Positions 18,907-31,329 of a DNA stretch of 64,000 bases are shown one piece after another. Position numbers and translations under genes: made by a program. Below the pieces are notes generated by a model. That model had not been told where the DNA came from. It ran no database searches and was given only the letters and a program-made list of their open reading frames with translations. Positions within the stretch are counted from its first letter, which is position 1. Each line of letters opens with the position of its first letter. Source of the stretch: Bugula neritina (Eukaryota; Bryozoa; Gymnolaemata; Cheilostomatida; Bugulidae); contig OZ037769.1 of NCBI GenBank assembly GCA_964035545.1, positions 11,413,133-11,477,132 on the forward strand. Direction: 5' to 3'.

Positions 18907-21900
18907 ATGGCACTCAACTTAAGCATATCTTCTGCAAGCATTTTGATAACAATTTGGGGGTTGGTGTTTGACGTTGGAAGGTAAGTAAAATGTTCATTAT
19001 ATAAGATATTTTCTCACGCTATTTTACGTGGTTATAATAAGTCAACTATTCAAATCACCATGGCATGCTTGTAATGGCTATTTTAAACTGAGATTTAATA
19101 AATTTATTATATCTGTTTTCCAATGTATTGGGAGTTATTTTGTGGGAAAAATATTTGCTTATAGGTAATATTTTGTTAAATCAAAATGATGAAATATCAA
19201 ACTAGCCTTTCAAAGATAAATTTGAGAGGTGAGAAAGTACAGCTTGAAACATACAATTAAATATATTAAGTTGCTAAAACTTTAAAGTTTTAAAAATGGA
19301 TTTGAAATTATACGACAATGGTCAAAATCAGCTTCAATAATCCTACCATGGATTTTATTTTGGGTAGCATTTAAACATATTCCCACAGTAAACACTAGCA
19401 TATCTATAGCTCTATTGTATTTTATTTCAGCTTCATTTTGATATTGAGTTTCCAGTTCTTAGTTTGGTATATTGGCTAGATCGACATGTTGATTTTAAAA
19501 ACCCAAAACTGAATGCACTTGAAGTTGTCATGATTCCACATAATTTTTCCAATCTTCATTTGAAAAACCTCTTTTACATATACAGTATACAGTATACAGT
19601 ATACAGTATATAGTATATAGTATATAGTATATACTATATAGTATATAGTATATAGTACATTATAGTATATTATAGTATATTATAGTATACAGTATATAGT
19701 ATATAGTATATAGTATATACTATATACTATATAGTATATACTATATAGTATATAGTATATAGTACATTATAGTATATTATAGTATATTATAGTATACAGT
19801 ATACAGTATATAGTATATAGTATATACTATATACTATATACTATATAGTATATAGTATATCGTACATTATAGTATATTATAGTATACAGTATATAGTATA
19901 TAGTATATAGTATATACTATATACTATATAGTATATACTATATAGTATATAGTATATAGTACATTATAGTATATTATAGTATATTATAGTATACAGTATA
20001 TAGTATATAGTATATAGTATATACTATATACTATATAGTATATAGTATATAGTACATTATAGTATATTATAGTATATTATAGTATATTATAGTATATAGT
20101 ATACGTAGAGGACAGTGTTTGTAACAGTTATAAACTAATATTTCGTAGTTGTTAAAAAGATACACCGTGCATGTCTGTCCGCATGTCTGCTACCCACACA
20201 AAAACGAAAAGTGTTCACTTGGTTATACTAAAATAGTTACAAAATTCTAAACAAATGTATTCAACTTGCATATACTATAGCTAGTGATTTTATGAAATTC
20301 TTAATTAAATTGAATAAGGATTGTAATGAAATCATATTATGATTATTTTTGTGCAAAGATCCCCTTAGAAAGCAAGAGCTTAACCTAACTACAGTTTAAT
20401 TTCTTTAGTATGAATGATGGAGTCTTTGTGTAGATGATTTGCAATGAAATGGTACTGTGTGAAAATATGTTTGTTTTTTCACAGCTAAAACTATTCTAAT
20501 AACTTGTAAATTATCTTGTGCTCTTAAAGAGCAATAATAATTAATAAAATGATTCCATTTATCAAAACAGGTGTTTATGTAGTTTTTTTTATAATAACTA
20601 TTAATTTGTATAAAAAAGATTATAAATTTAACAAATAAAAAACTGTTTTTGAGATTTAAGATAACAGTGTCTTAACTGATAGACGATTATAGCGGTTAAT
20701 GCCTCATGTTAAAAGTAGCTTGTGTATACCTTCTAAAGTTAGTCTTGATAAGTTATGAAAGTTTGAGACTCCTAAAAAGTTACAGAAAGTAGATCTGCAA
20801 AATCAACAAAACAAAATATGTTAGTTTGATTAAAAGATTAGTATATACCAGAGCCTGCTATTTTATATCAGGTTTTCTAGAAGAAGAGTTTTTTTAGAGC
20901 TTTGATGGTTGTTGGTTTTTCAGAATTTGCTTCGTTAAAACCTTATAAAACATTTATTCAGATTAACAATCGGCAACTTTACATGAAATAAAAGATCATT
21001 TAGTAGCCAATTTCTCTCACCAAGTTTACAAGCTTTGTTGTCTTGTATCTTTTGTCTAACAACTGCTTAACGGTGCCTAAACTTCTTGTTGAGAATTTAA
21101 ATGCTTCTCTTTAGCTGCAATTTTCGCTTCTTTTCTGGTGCAGTTTTTGTGGGAAATTTACCAACTTATACATAGTTGCTTGTATTGAAAGTGATGGTGA
21201 ATCTATTTATATTGAAAATAGTTTCCAGTCATATGGTTGTAGAAAAAGATATTCTTATGGGAGAGAAGGCAATTCTCATTTTTGGGATCTGCAGTGCTAA
21301 TATTATTTTTCAATATGTTGACTGGTTCAATAGATATAAGAATGCACCTGTTTTAACCTAGTATAGAGCGTCCAAACAACCATCAGTTTAAAAGACTTGA
21401 TATATTGTTAAATAAATGTTGAACATATTTTTGACTTCATAAACTGTCACACCACTTCTGACACTAACTAATACAGTTTTTCAACCTTTATATTTGGCAA
21501 ATAGATCATTTTTCTCTGCAAGGAATGATTTTAGGACAAGTAGATTTATTTATTTTTTAACCAGACAATTTTGTCAATCTTCAACCATAACTTTAGCTCT
21601 TTTTGCAAATGGAATTGCCACTCATTCATTTCAACATTCTGGGATACTTTTCTAATCATATGATTAACAAAATCAGTCAGTTTATTAAATATGTAAATAT
21701 GTTTTTTAACAAATATCAATTGTGAATACATCCTTAAGTTGATAATAATTCAGAGTAAATGCATTTTCTCTGCTAGCTGCTACTATTTCTCTCAAATCAA
21801 TAAATTAGTATAACCCAAACCTTGACTGAAGCATACCTCTGCCATATGTCTGCCATATACTCAGGGTTGAAGAAAATGTTAATAAATTAAAAATTAGCTC

Positions 21901-24900
21901 TAGAATGAGTTTGTATCTTCAAGCGGTTGGATATAAATTCAAACTTAATCTAAAATCGTAGCTCTGCACATTTAGTTCTATGATTATGTTTGCTAGTGTA
22001 TAGATTTTATCTTTGCTAACAGCAAGTCTATGTCTGCTACCAAATCAGTGTATTTCACCTCTAAACAGAGTATAGGTGTATGCCGTGAAGGAGGCTTTAT
22101 GCAAATGTAAACTGCAAATAAATATTGTAGTGGAAGCAGGTACCAAGTCAGCTGACATCAACTGTCAATGCTTGGTTCACATGACTGGTAGTGACACCAG
22201 GGACAGTGAATGTCGACTTGACAGCAACTTTGAACATGCTCAAAGTTGCTTCAGGCGAATTGAATTAAACCAAGTTCACATTTTTTCACTTGATTAGATC
22301 AGTTATAGTGGTTGCAAGCTATTGCCTTAGGGCTTAGACAAAGTTGGGCTATGGTACACAGCAATTCTCAATGAAGCTCTCTTGTCTCTAATCATCATTT
22401 TGTGTTATGGTATCATTCTCACTAACTCCTGGTGCTCTACTAAGTGGGTTTCAAAGACTCAGTAAAAAGATTATCAGAAAGTAGTGTCTGATTGTTATCA
22501 GTTGGTGTGATAGGTAGCTGGCTGTTATGTAATCAATTACTTACACAGTTTATAGTCTAAGCCCTAAGGGGTAGATTAAGATTAAATTTTTCTGGGTACA
22601 GAATTAAAGTTTTCCTTCTCCATTAACAGTTTCGAAATAATTTGCTAAGCTCTATCTATTAACTAAGCCACATGGATTCAAAACTGCTTCCACTTTGATG
22701 CATGGGGAGGCAGTAAACATAAGTCCATTAATAATATAAGTGATGCATTGTGTTTTTATAAGTTATACTGGTATGTATAACCTTCTTACAGCAAAAATCA
22801 TAGGTGTACAAAGTGTTTATTTTCTAGCTAAATTTTGTTTTTGAGTTACATGCCATCAGTTAGAGTTGGTGTTGTGTGGTGCTGACAATACGACTGTTAC
22901 GGTATCTGGTAGCTCTTCCAGCCGGTGACAGAATGTCACATTCTTTGGCAGCAATTTCAACTTGCTAGGCCAACATAACAACCAAGCAACAATAAACAAA
23001 GACAAGTATTTTCTTGTTTCTGTATTTGTACCAATCTCCGGAGAATATTAACTATACTTGAATAAAGCAGTTATAATGCCAGTGGAGGAAACTGGGTTTA
23101 TGAAGTTTGTCACAATACAAGTACAAGTCCTCATTTCCACGTTTCAAAAAGGTATTTTGGGTGACATCACCAGACTGTATACTGCCTACTTAATATGTAG
23201 TTGGATCCTTTCTTTGAACAGAACAGTAAAGAGCTATATAACATGAAATGAGTGAGTGTAGGCGTAGATATGAGCACACAGCACCGGTGTTGTAATTGAT
23301 TCATCTTCCTACAGCTATGAATGTAGGTCATGAATGGAGAGCAGTTATATTAATTCTGGTTTCAAAGAGCCAAAAAAGTTACATTATTAAATTTGGAACC
23401 ACGGGTTTACCACCAGCAACTTATTAGGTGCTGCACCTGTAACAAATAGTAGACATACGTCAGATGCCTTGATTCTTGAAGGTATTATGACATGTTGTAA
23501 TATGCTGATGTTTAGATAATTATATTATATGTGATTTAGTGGCAGCAAGTCTGGAATTATAATGAGTATGAAAGACATATCCGCCACCACTGTGCACCAC
23601 CAGTGTAGCAAGCTAGCCTTCCTAAAGTGTGAGAGGAGATTCGAAGAACACGTAGAGGCTGTGGCAGCTTTCAAAGCAAATGATACCCCAAAAGATAAGC
23701 AGGGGCTGTGGTGCCAAGTACTGGCTGTAAGTCGTCTACTTTATCTGCTCAAATTTCTCATTTAGTGCAAAAATTTTAATAGCCAAGTTCTTTACTTCCT
23801 TGGTTTGGGCTCCTGTGTTGAAATCTTCATAAGAGTATAACTTCTTCTGCCACATTTCTTATCAAAAACAAAGTCAAACTTTTCCATGGTTGCACCTCAA
23901 CTTTCTGAATAAACATTGCTTACTAAGTATTGCCCTCAGACAGCAATAGCTATTAAATATTGTATTGAATTATGTACTTTTTTATTTTGGTAGTATGCCA
24001 TACTGTTTGTGATCATAACATTATAATGCCCTGAATTAGATGAATAAATGTAACTTATCTGTTGTATTACTTTCTGTACAACCTAGAAAGTTAGAAAAAG
24101 TCTGTTGGGTTTTAATTGTGTAGCTTCAATTTAAAAGTTGAAGGTGTTTTATAAGCTTGTTATACAACTGTGCCACCATTTAGTTGGGCCTGAGTACTGA
24201 TGTTTAGTTTATAGTTACTGGTATCTTTAGCTTTGTTTCTTAAATAAAAAGTAATGCCATAGTTTTTCTTGTGCTGTCACACAAATTATTGGCATTTCCG
24301 GTAATTAGCATTTCTCATGTGATAATTACTATATATAGCACTCTCAAAGTACACAAATCTTCCGGTACTATGTAATTTAGTTAACCAGAAGTTGCTAAAA
24401 ATACTGAATACACAAAATCAACGAATTGGTAATGGTGGAAATATTGAAACTTGAAATGCTTAAGCACTTATTAACAACCGCTAGTTCTCTAAGATGGGCT
24501 AGTATAGATGAAATTAATGCAGCTTAAATGAAAGCCCATGGTTATTGTGAATAATAAATTGAAGTTATTCAAATTAATTAGTTATTTACTACTATATATA
24601 CAATATATTATTAATCAACATTGATTTTAAGGTATGATTATCATGTCGATTCATCACCAACTATACGTACCATTCTCACTTATGTCCTTAGCATCGCTAA
24701 GAAGTATACTATACCTAGCATCCTACGCTCTCCGCTCTTTGCTCTAATAATATTGCTATATGTTATAGGCTCACGGATCTTGTATGAATGACGTTTTAAA
24801 GAACTGCCTGGCAGACTACCCCACACTCAGTAGTAAGGTCAAGGACTATCTCAAACAAGTTGTGCACAAGGCCTGCTCCCACCAAGGTACTTTCACTGCT

Positions 24901-25314
24901 TGTATCTGCTTTGAGTTCAAACCTTTCAATCTATGACAAACTTTAGTCTTAGTAAAATGTTTATTAGCAGAAAATAGTTTTATAAATCACACTTTTCCAT
25001 GAAATATCTAAATTAAGTCTTCAGAGAAGGTCAGTGCCTCATAGAAATGGGATAATGAAATAATATGCTTGTAATCGTGTTAGTATTTTTGTTTGCAATT
25101 CACTATTTTAGGCGACCCAATTGTGGAGAGCTGTGTGAAAAACATGAAGAGTAAGAGTAAAGAATCTGGGCAATCCAACACGCTGTATGATTTGGCTAAA
25201 GATTGCAGGAAGGCCGACGGGGAAGTAGAGCCCAGCGTGATGCTACTCATTGATCTTCTCAATAATCTCCAAAAAAGTCGGCAGCACCTGTATAAGCATC
25301 TTCCTGATGTCTAG
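18907..25314 (+). CDS. Secreted eight-cysteine protein, family not recognised
   Basis: Four exons keep frame: 18907-18980, 23540-23726, 24769-24886, 25112-25314; 193 aa. Exon 1 encodes a hydrophobic N-terminus (ASILITIWGLVF core) that looks like a signal peptide; its 74 bases join in phase to exon 2 across a 4.6-kb intron. The mature part is mostly helical by composition and has eight cysteines (about residues 47, 55, 83, 92, 100, 123, 134, 158), an even number that suggests four disulphides in an extracellular protein. I see no catalytic motif or named domain. Exons 2-4 are supported by a continuous frame, good splice sites and codon-like sequence. Exon 1 is the least certain part: if it is wrong, the protein would start at a Met in exon 2 and lack the signal. 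AATAAA at 25500 fits its 3' end. It might be a helical haemolymph-type cysteine protein, but that is only a guess from spacing. Confidence 0.62.
19575..20105. repeat. Higher-order repeat of palindromic GTATAC/TATAGT words
   Basis: The landmark GTACATTATAGTATATTATA recurs five times at spacings of about 106, 100, 98 and 92 bases, so the simple words are organised into units of about 100 bp. Stretches of AGTATATAGTATAT are followed by their complements ATATACTATATACT, so each unit can fold on itself. Confidence 0.9.
22325..22569. repeat. Inverted repeat pair, possible small MITE
   Basis: CCTTAGGGCTTAGAC at 22325-22339 is repeated perfectly in reverse complement at 22555-22569. No target duplication is obvious, and the interior has no gene. 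Confidence 0.45.
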
Positions 25315-27227
25315 TTGCCATAGCAATCGTAACATCCTCCTAACATTAAGTGAGCATGTGTCGCAGCATCTCATTGGTTGCTACAACTGTGACACTGCAT
25401 CTCATTGGTTACTACAACTGTGACATGTGTGTCTCTTGTACAGTGATGTATAATGCTATGTACTGTAACACAACATTGCATAACCTACATAGTGTGTATA
25501 ATAAACATTATATTATTATATGTTATAATATAAGTAAATAATATAAACTCATATTTTAGATACTATTGTATCTTTGATCCTTACAGTTTGAATGAAAGAC
25601 TGTATGCCATAATGTCTTGACTTCTAATTTTCATTCAAACTCTGAAGAAGAAAGTGGTGCATTGAATAGCAGCTTTACGGTGCTAAACTGTCACTTGCGT
25701 TCTGCAGTGTGTCAAACTCAAATGCTGGAAAATATTTTCTACCATATAATATACTCATATATTTTAAGCAATGAACTCATGCAATGGTAATGGAGATATA
25801 AATCACATACATTAAATGAATAACAAATAATACGCATACAACCATTAAAAGTGTACTAGTGTCATAAATTATTAATCCGTATTAATTGTGACCAAGTAGC
25901 AGATAGGTATCATTATCAAATGATGAAGACGTTTGGAATATAAATGTTTCTAAGGAGCATAATAGTCGCTCTAATGGGGTTTATCTTAAAATACTTGTAT
26001 ACAGTTTTATATTCGACCTAATAAGGCATACAACACGAAATAAGTCAGCAATAAGCCCATAAAGTAGATAACAACTACACGCATTCATACTTTGGTTTTT
26101 AATATATTTATGCTTCATGCTACGATATGCTTTACACTAAATGCTTTAAGCTTCATATACATGTGAATTGGCAAGTTCTTCTTAAGCTTGGATGATGACA
26201 AATGCATGGTTGAGGATGCAATATTTTTAGAGTTACAACATTTGGGGCTCATAATGGACTGATATGACTGGAGAACTAGCCTAAGCTACCACCAATTATA
26301 AACAAAATGTATTACAAAAGCACCGCCAGCAAAAAGCAAAGTAGACACAATTAATTTGTAATGTACAATAATTGTAGTATCGCAGCTAATTTTTATAATG
26401 AATGCTTAAAATCAAATAACCAGCAAGTAGAAAGTCTGACAAATTATGTATTATTTATTCATTTGTCCCATTCATAATGCATGGCAACAGCACAAATACT
26501 ATATGATAATGCCATTTTAATGCTTGGTTGAAACAGTAATGATGGGTCAAGATGATTAAAATAAGAAAAAATGTTAGACTTTCCACTCACTAAAATAATT
26601 CATTATTATAATTGTAAAATGTTTTCGAGTTATCTGCCTTCTCTAAGCAACTTCCCTCCGTTGTTGCGAAAATGTATCACTAGGTGATAATATCAATACG
26701 CATTATTAAAACAAAAAAAGATAATAATGTTACAAATAAATAAAATAATATATTGTAAAATTGAGTAAAATTTAAAATTAAGTACAAATATTTTTGTAAT
26801 TTAATAATTATTTATTGTTTTAAACCTAAGGCAATTTTATACTAAATATTTGCGAGTTAGAACATTGTGTATCAAATATAGTGACACGGTCGTAAGCAAG
26901 TGCTCGGTCAAGATTCAAGGTCAAACAAAGCAACGATTGAGATAGGACAGTGTTAGCCAAGACGCAGGTTTTGGTTTTTTATTTTTTTATATTGACGAGT
27001 GCAGACTACAAAAGATGCAGTTAAATTAATTTTTCAAGTGTTAAACTATCAGTGTATGACGTGCATTATAAAGTGAAGACTCGAATTTTGAATGTGGAAA
27101 TTGACTTCGAATTTTTAAAACTAACATTCCAACCTATAGTATTGCTATAGTGTATATCTAAAATTCTATCTAGTATATAGTATATGCCAAATGCACTTAT
27201 ACTGTAATCGTTATTAACTCATCAATT
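25315..27227. other. Intergenic, nothing recognised
   Basis: AT-rich DNA between the secreted protein gene and the STYXL1-like gene. AATAAA at 25500-25505 probably ends the upstream gene. The last few hundred bases should hold the promoter and 5' UTR of the downstream gene, but no clear element can be named. Confidence 0.5.
25500..25505 (+). promoter_or_regulatory. Probable polyadenylation signal of the secreted protein gene
   Basis: AATAAA about 185 bases after the stop codon. Confidence 0.5.
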
Positions 27228-30200
27228 ATGGACACAGAAAGCTTCAAACAGCCATTTTTGAAATTAATATACCCCATGGAGCTTTACAACATGCTCAATT
27301 TGTCGTTTGACTACCCTCGTGTTAGTGACCAAAATTATCTTCTGTTACTAGGTTAGTAGACATGACTATTGCCATGTGTTATAAATAATATATGCAACTT
27401 GGAAACTATTATTATAATATCATTAAAATCATAGTTTAAAAAATACCTTCAATATAAATATATATCATTACAAAAGTTACAAATCAGTTATTTTCAAGGC
27501 AACATTTGTTTATTCTTCTCAGCCAATACTATTTTCTGCTTGCCCTGGCTTTTCTTAATTGTAAACAAGCAAAAGTGATTTATTTTACTAAGCAAATATA
27601 GGGTACAAGTTATAGCATAGGTGTTTATATAAGTTCATAAATTTCTGTTCAGGAAATTAGGCCTTAGGATTTTATATTTTTCAATTTCTAGAAACAGTGT
27701 CAGTTGAGTGTTATAAAAACACAGTGTACATGGTAAATTTTAGATGCAAGGAAACTGCACGAATACAACGAGTCTCACATATTCACTGCCAAAAAGGCCA
27801 GTAAGGTTAGTATTGTATGTTGCTAAACGTTTAAACCAAAAGCATACAGAAGTTGCACTAGCACTAACGGCTTACAATTCTATGTGTTATTACAGAATGA
27901 TAGTGACGAGTTTACAGTTACTCATGACGCTGAGTTGGAGTGTAAGATTAATATAGTGGTGTATGACGGAACGACAGAATCGCTTGACGAATTGGGTGAG
28001 TCATTATGCATCAGCTGATTTTACTGCATGTCTGTTGAGGGAATGTGCAAAAATTTTCTGCATAGATGAATTGTATTTGTGAATTTAAAAAAGACGAAGT
28101 TGTCATATCTTGTACAGCTTTTTAAATGATTTGCTCATTATCACTGTAGCTAATTTAAGATGATTTAAAAGCAACTACTTTCAAAATCAGTTGCTAATAT
28201 GTTTAGTAATGGATTAGTTTACAGTAGTCACGTGTTAAACTGAAGTCGGCTCATTGAGTTATATCATATGTACCACTTAGACACTCCAGCTATGCAGTGT
28301 GGGAAGCTGTTAGCTGAAAAGGGTAGTAGGAACCAGGTGCAAATCTTGTGCGGAGGATATGAGCGATTTTCCGCCCTTTATCCATTTCTACGGACTCAAA
28401 AGATTTTATGGCTACCCCAGGCGAGTATTATTGTAGTTCTAGTAGTTTTAATAGTTTTTACGTTTAGTATTTCTTTGAAGGACTGCTAATAGGTATATTA
28501 AGTTTAGGTAATATAGCAAAAAATAATTAATTTTTTGAGCTCAAACACAAAATACTTTATCTGAGGTTGGAACTTTCATGTCACCTGTCGCCAGTATGAT
28601 TTGAGTGCTTGTAATTCTTTGCCTTAATTCAATTAATAAAATTATTTGAGCTGACATTTCATATTCGCTAGATGAAAAAACAACTCCTGGAAATCTGAAA
28701 AAAAAATGTTTGTGTTCCTCTCTTTTTTATTTGTCGTAAGAAAATAATTTTTTTATTTAGTACAGCTATCTTGTTTCACAATGATATATGCGAAATGATG
28801 TGAGGTGTTGATAAAGTGAATGTTGGGTATCTTGTGTAAATAAGTTTGAGGAACTACTTTTATTGCTGCTCTTTTAGCATTAAAAATTATTTTATTAAAT
28901 AGAAACAACATAACATTATTATCATTTAGTAATAAAAAGCAAATAATTGTCATCGATGTGATTTTAATTTGAAACTATTATGTACAATCTATATACCGAC
29001 ATTAGGCAATTATTTTAGATTATAGCTGAACGTCTTGAAGTAAACTCAATGTGTTTTAAACATGAAATTATGCAAGTTATCAATTGCTCTTAGTTTCTCT
29101 CCTAAAACCCACTGTATTGCTAATAATCATAGCACTAAACATTTAAATACGTTTTATTAGTTAGTTAAAACTTCTCTACATGTAGGAGTTGGATGACATT
29201 AAAACCTATCCAATAGAAATTCTCCCGGGAGCCTTGTATCTTGGCAACTCCCGCCAGGGCACTGCTGAGTATATAACAAAGGATCTAAAGCTACAAGGCA
29301 AGATTTGCCTGCAGGAAGGGGTTGAGCCTGTAAATGACGAGCATCGTATGAATATTCCCATAGCAGACAACAAGGGTGAGTCTTCACCAAGTACACTTGT
29401 AACTGAATATAACTTTCCTAGCAAACCGAAGATAATTTTAGTATGCTGTGTTTTTTCAAACTTGTCATGGAAATTTTTTGAAATAAATAATTTCCGTTTT
29501 ACTTTTAATCACCATGATTTGAATGACAAGAAATTCTATGGCTATGATACTGAAAATTTTAACTTGAGCTTGGATTTTTTCAGTATAAATTTCATTTCAT
29601 TAGGTTGCTCTAAAACTTCTGCCTCCCCTAGGATTTGAACCTGAGACTTCCAGTCTTGCAAGCAGGCAAGCTAACCATTACACCACAGGGGCTACTGAGT
29701 AAACTCAACACTACAGTTGCTTACCCAGTCAGTGTAATATAGTCAAGCATAGTGTATAGCATGTTAACTTCTATACTTTTAGAGGCAGACCTCACGCCTT
29801 ACCTCAACAATGTGTGCGCGTTTATAGACCTGCACAGGGAGAAGAAATTACCTGTACTTGTGTACTCAGATCTGGGCTACAGTAGAGCTGCTGCTGTTTG
29901 CATTGCCTACCTGATGCACATCAACCCTACCAAACCTACAGTGCAGGTAGCACAACTTATTCTGTTTATTTAACTTCATGCGCTGAAACTGTCTGCGTGG
30001 TTAGAGTCATCTTAATTTTGGGTTTCATAGTTTATTTTTTAAAATTTATCCTCCATTATAGTCGAATTTTCCAGGCTTTTAACGAAATATATTTCACCAA
30101 GGTGAAGCTGTTTCAGCAACTTTCATGACTGGTTTGTATGCTCTACCAGTTTAGAAGACTATTCAGTTTATAGTTAATGATCATATGGAAGTTTCAACTT

Positions 30201-30667
30201 ATCAACAGGAGGACACAACTTCATTTTTATAAAAGAACTTTTAATCTACAACGGAAAACTCTCACCTACAACTGCTCTCCATCAGAATTATGCTTATTTT
30301 AACAGCAAATTCGTACAATCTTTGTATTCCTAGATCTGATTGGTTTGCCACGGCCATACCAATTTACGGAAAATTTTGATAATTGAAAACTTGCCTGTAA
30401 AAAAAGTGAACCAATGTTGCTCTGTACTGTATAGAGGCCTGTTTCAGCAAGGTCATCCAATGCAATGATCAGTTCTAGTTTTCAAACACATGTTGACCAC
30501 TGCCGCAGTTGATTTCTTATATCATTTGACAGCTAGCTTAGTTATGTATTCGTATGATTGGATAAGCATGTTTTATATTTTAGGAAAATTATGAGCAAAT
30601 AAGAAGATGCAATGAGCACGCCTGCCCTACTACTGCCCTTTTGACTCAGCTGGAGGCCTGGCAGTAG
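27228..30667 (+). CDS. STYXL1: Serine/threonine/tyrosine-interacting-like protein 1 (MK-STYX type pseudophosphatase)
   Basis: Seven exons keep frame: 27228-27351, 27744-27805, 27896-27995, 28281-28420, 29186-29375, 29783-29946, 30584-30667; 287 aa. The N-terminal half is a rhodanese-like (CH2) domain ending GGYERF and LRTQKILWLPQ; the C-terminal half is a dual-specificity phosphatase fold opening PIEILPGALYLGNS. In the signature loop, where active enzymes have HCxxGxxR, the sequence is Y-S-D-L-G-Y-S-R (residues 233-240): the catalytic Cys is Ser234, the same kind of loss that makes vertebrate MK-STYX a pseudophosphatase. It should therefore act by binding partners (for MK-STYX, stress-granule, MAPK and mitochondrial partners are known) and not by catalysis. 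The exon 4 donor is CAG|GCGAGT, a GC-AG intron. AATAAA at 30870 fits the 3' end. The gene is tail-to-tail with the BRD10-like gene. Confidence 0.92.
29611..29696 (-). mobile_element. tRNA-like sequence in a STYXL1 intron (tRNA pseudogene or SINE head)
   Basis: On the minus strand there is an A-box-like GTGGTGTAATGGTTAGC and a B-box-like GGTTCAAATCC at tRNA spacing, with a pairable CCCCT/AGGGG end. The anticodon loop is not 7 bases and the acceptor stem has mismatches, so it is not a sound functional tRNA. It does not share the body seen in the SINE copies at 59718 and 62100. Confidence 0.6.
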
Positions 30668-31329
30668 GTAAATCTCCTAAATCTGACACAATATTCCAAG
30701 ACTCACCAAACTGAAGGGTAGACAACTACAAATAGAAACTAAGCAACACTGTGATATGCTAAGCAGACGGAGCTTTGAGAAAGGAGAACACAAAAACTAA
30801 TTTCATTATATTCGGCTTTATTTTTAAAATATATTATTATGAAAAAGTAACAAGTTTGAGTGCCTTATAAATAAAAGTTTTTGTTTAAACAAAAAGTATT
30901 CAAATAATTCTGATAAAACACCTCAATATATTGCCTAATGGTGTATATTATTGTTTAAAAATATATATATAATACAAATGTACACTAATTAACTATATAA
31001 TTATTAGTTCCCTAATAGTTATACAATTATAATAAGTGGAGAGACTGCAGCTGTAACTGCAGTTTAGATAAGTTGATATGATTGCAGAGTGTGAAACTTT
31101 TCGAGAAGAAAGGCCTAATTTTGAGGTAAGAAAAGTCTGCAATAAAACAAATTGAACTAATTTTATGAAGATCTAAATGTAAATTGAATTCATTTAAATA
31201 AAATTGTATATTATATATATATACATCTTGCATAGAACAACATTGGTGTTGAATGCGCCTTCGTAGGGAGCAGACCAGTGAGTCCATTTAAACCACAAGT
31301 AAAGGTGGTGCCACTTGGCGCAAAGCGTG
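30668..31329. other. Tail-to-tail spacer between STYXL1-like and BRD10-like genes
   Basis: AATAAA at 30870-30875 serves the plus strand, and TTTATT at 30818-30823 is an AATAAA on the minus strand, so the two 3' UTRs may overlap. No coding sequence is seen. Confidence 0.55.

Larger units (their letters stand above)
18981..23539. other. Long intron 1 of the secreted protein gene
   Basis: Contains the palindromic TATA higher-order repeat (19575-20105) and a 15-bp inverted repeat pair (22325-22339 and 22555-22569). The remaining DNA is AT-rich. Short open stretches near 21176-21731 have a vaguely transposase-like flavour but no motif that I can name. Confidence 0.5.

Noticed and set aside
21176-21731. 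Possible transposase remnants on both strands
   Set aside because: Short frames with many stops and no recognisable catalytic or dimerisation motif; similarity was impressionistic only.
22076-22297. 73-codon frame with several Cys in the long intron
   Set aside because: No flanking splice sites in phase with neighbouring exons, no motif and no known homologue that I could recognise.
29611-29696. Functional tRNA gene
   Set aside because: A and B boxes are present but the acceptor stem has mismatches and the anticodon loop is the wrong size; better as a tRNA pseudogene or SINE head.
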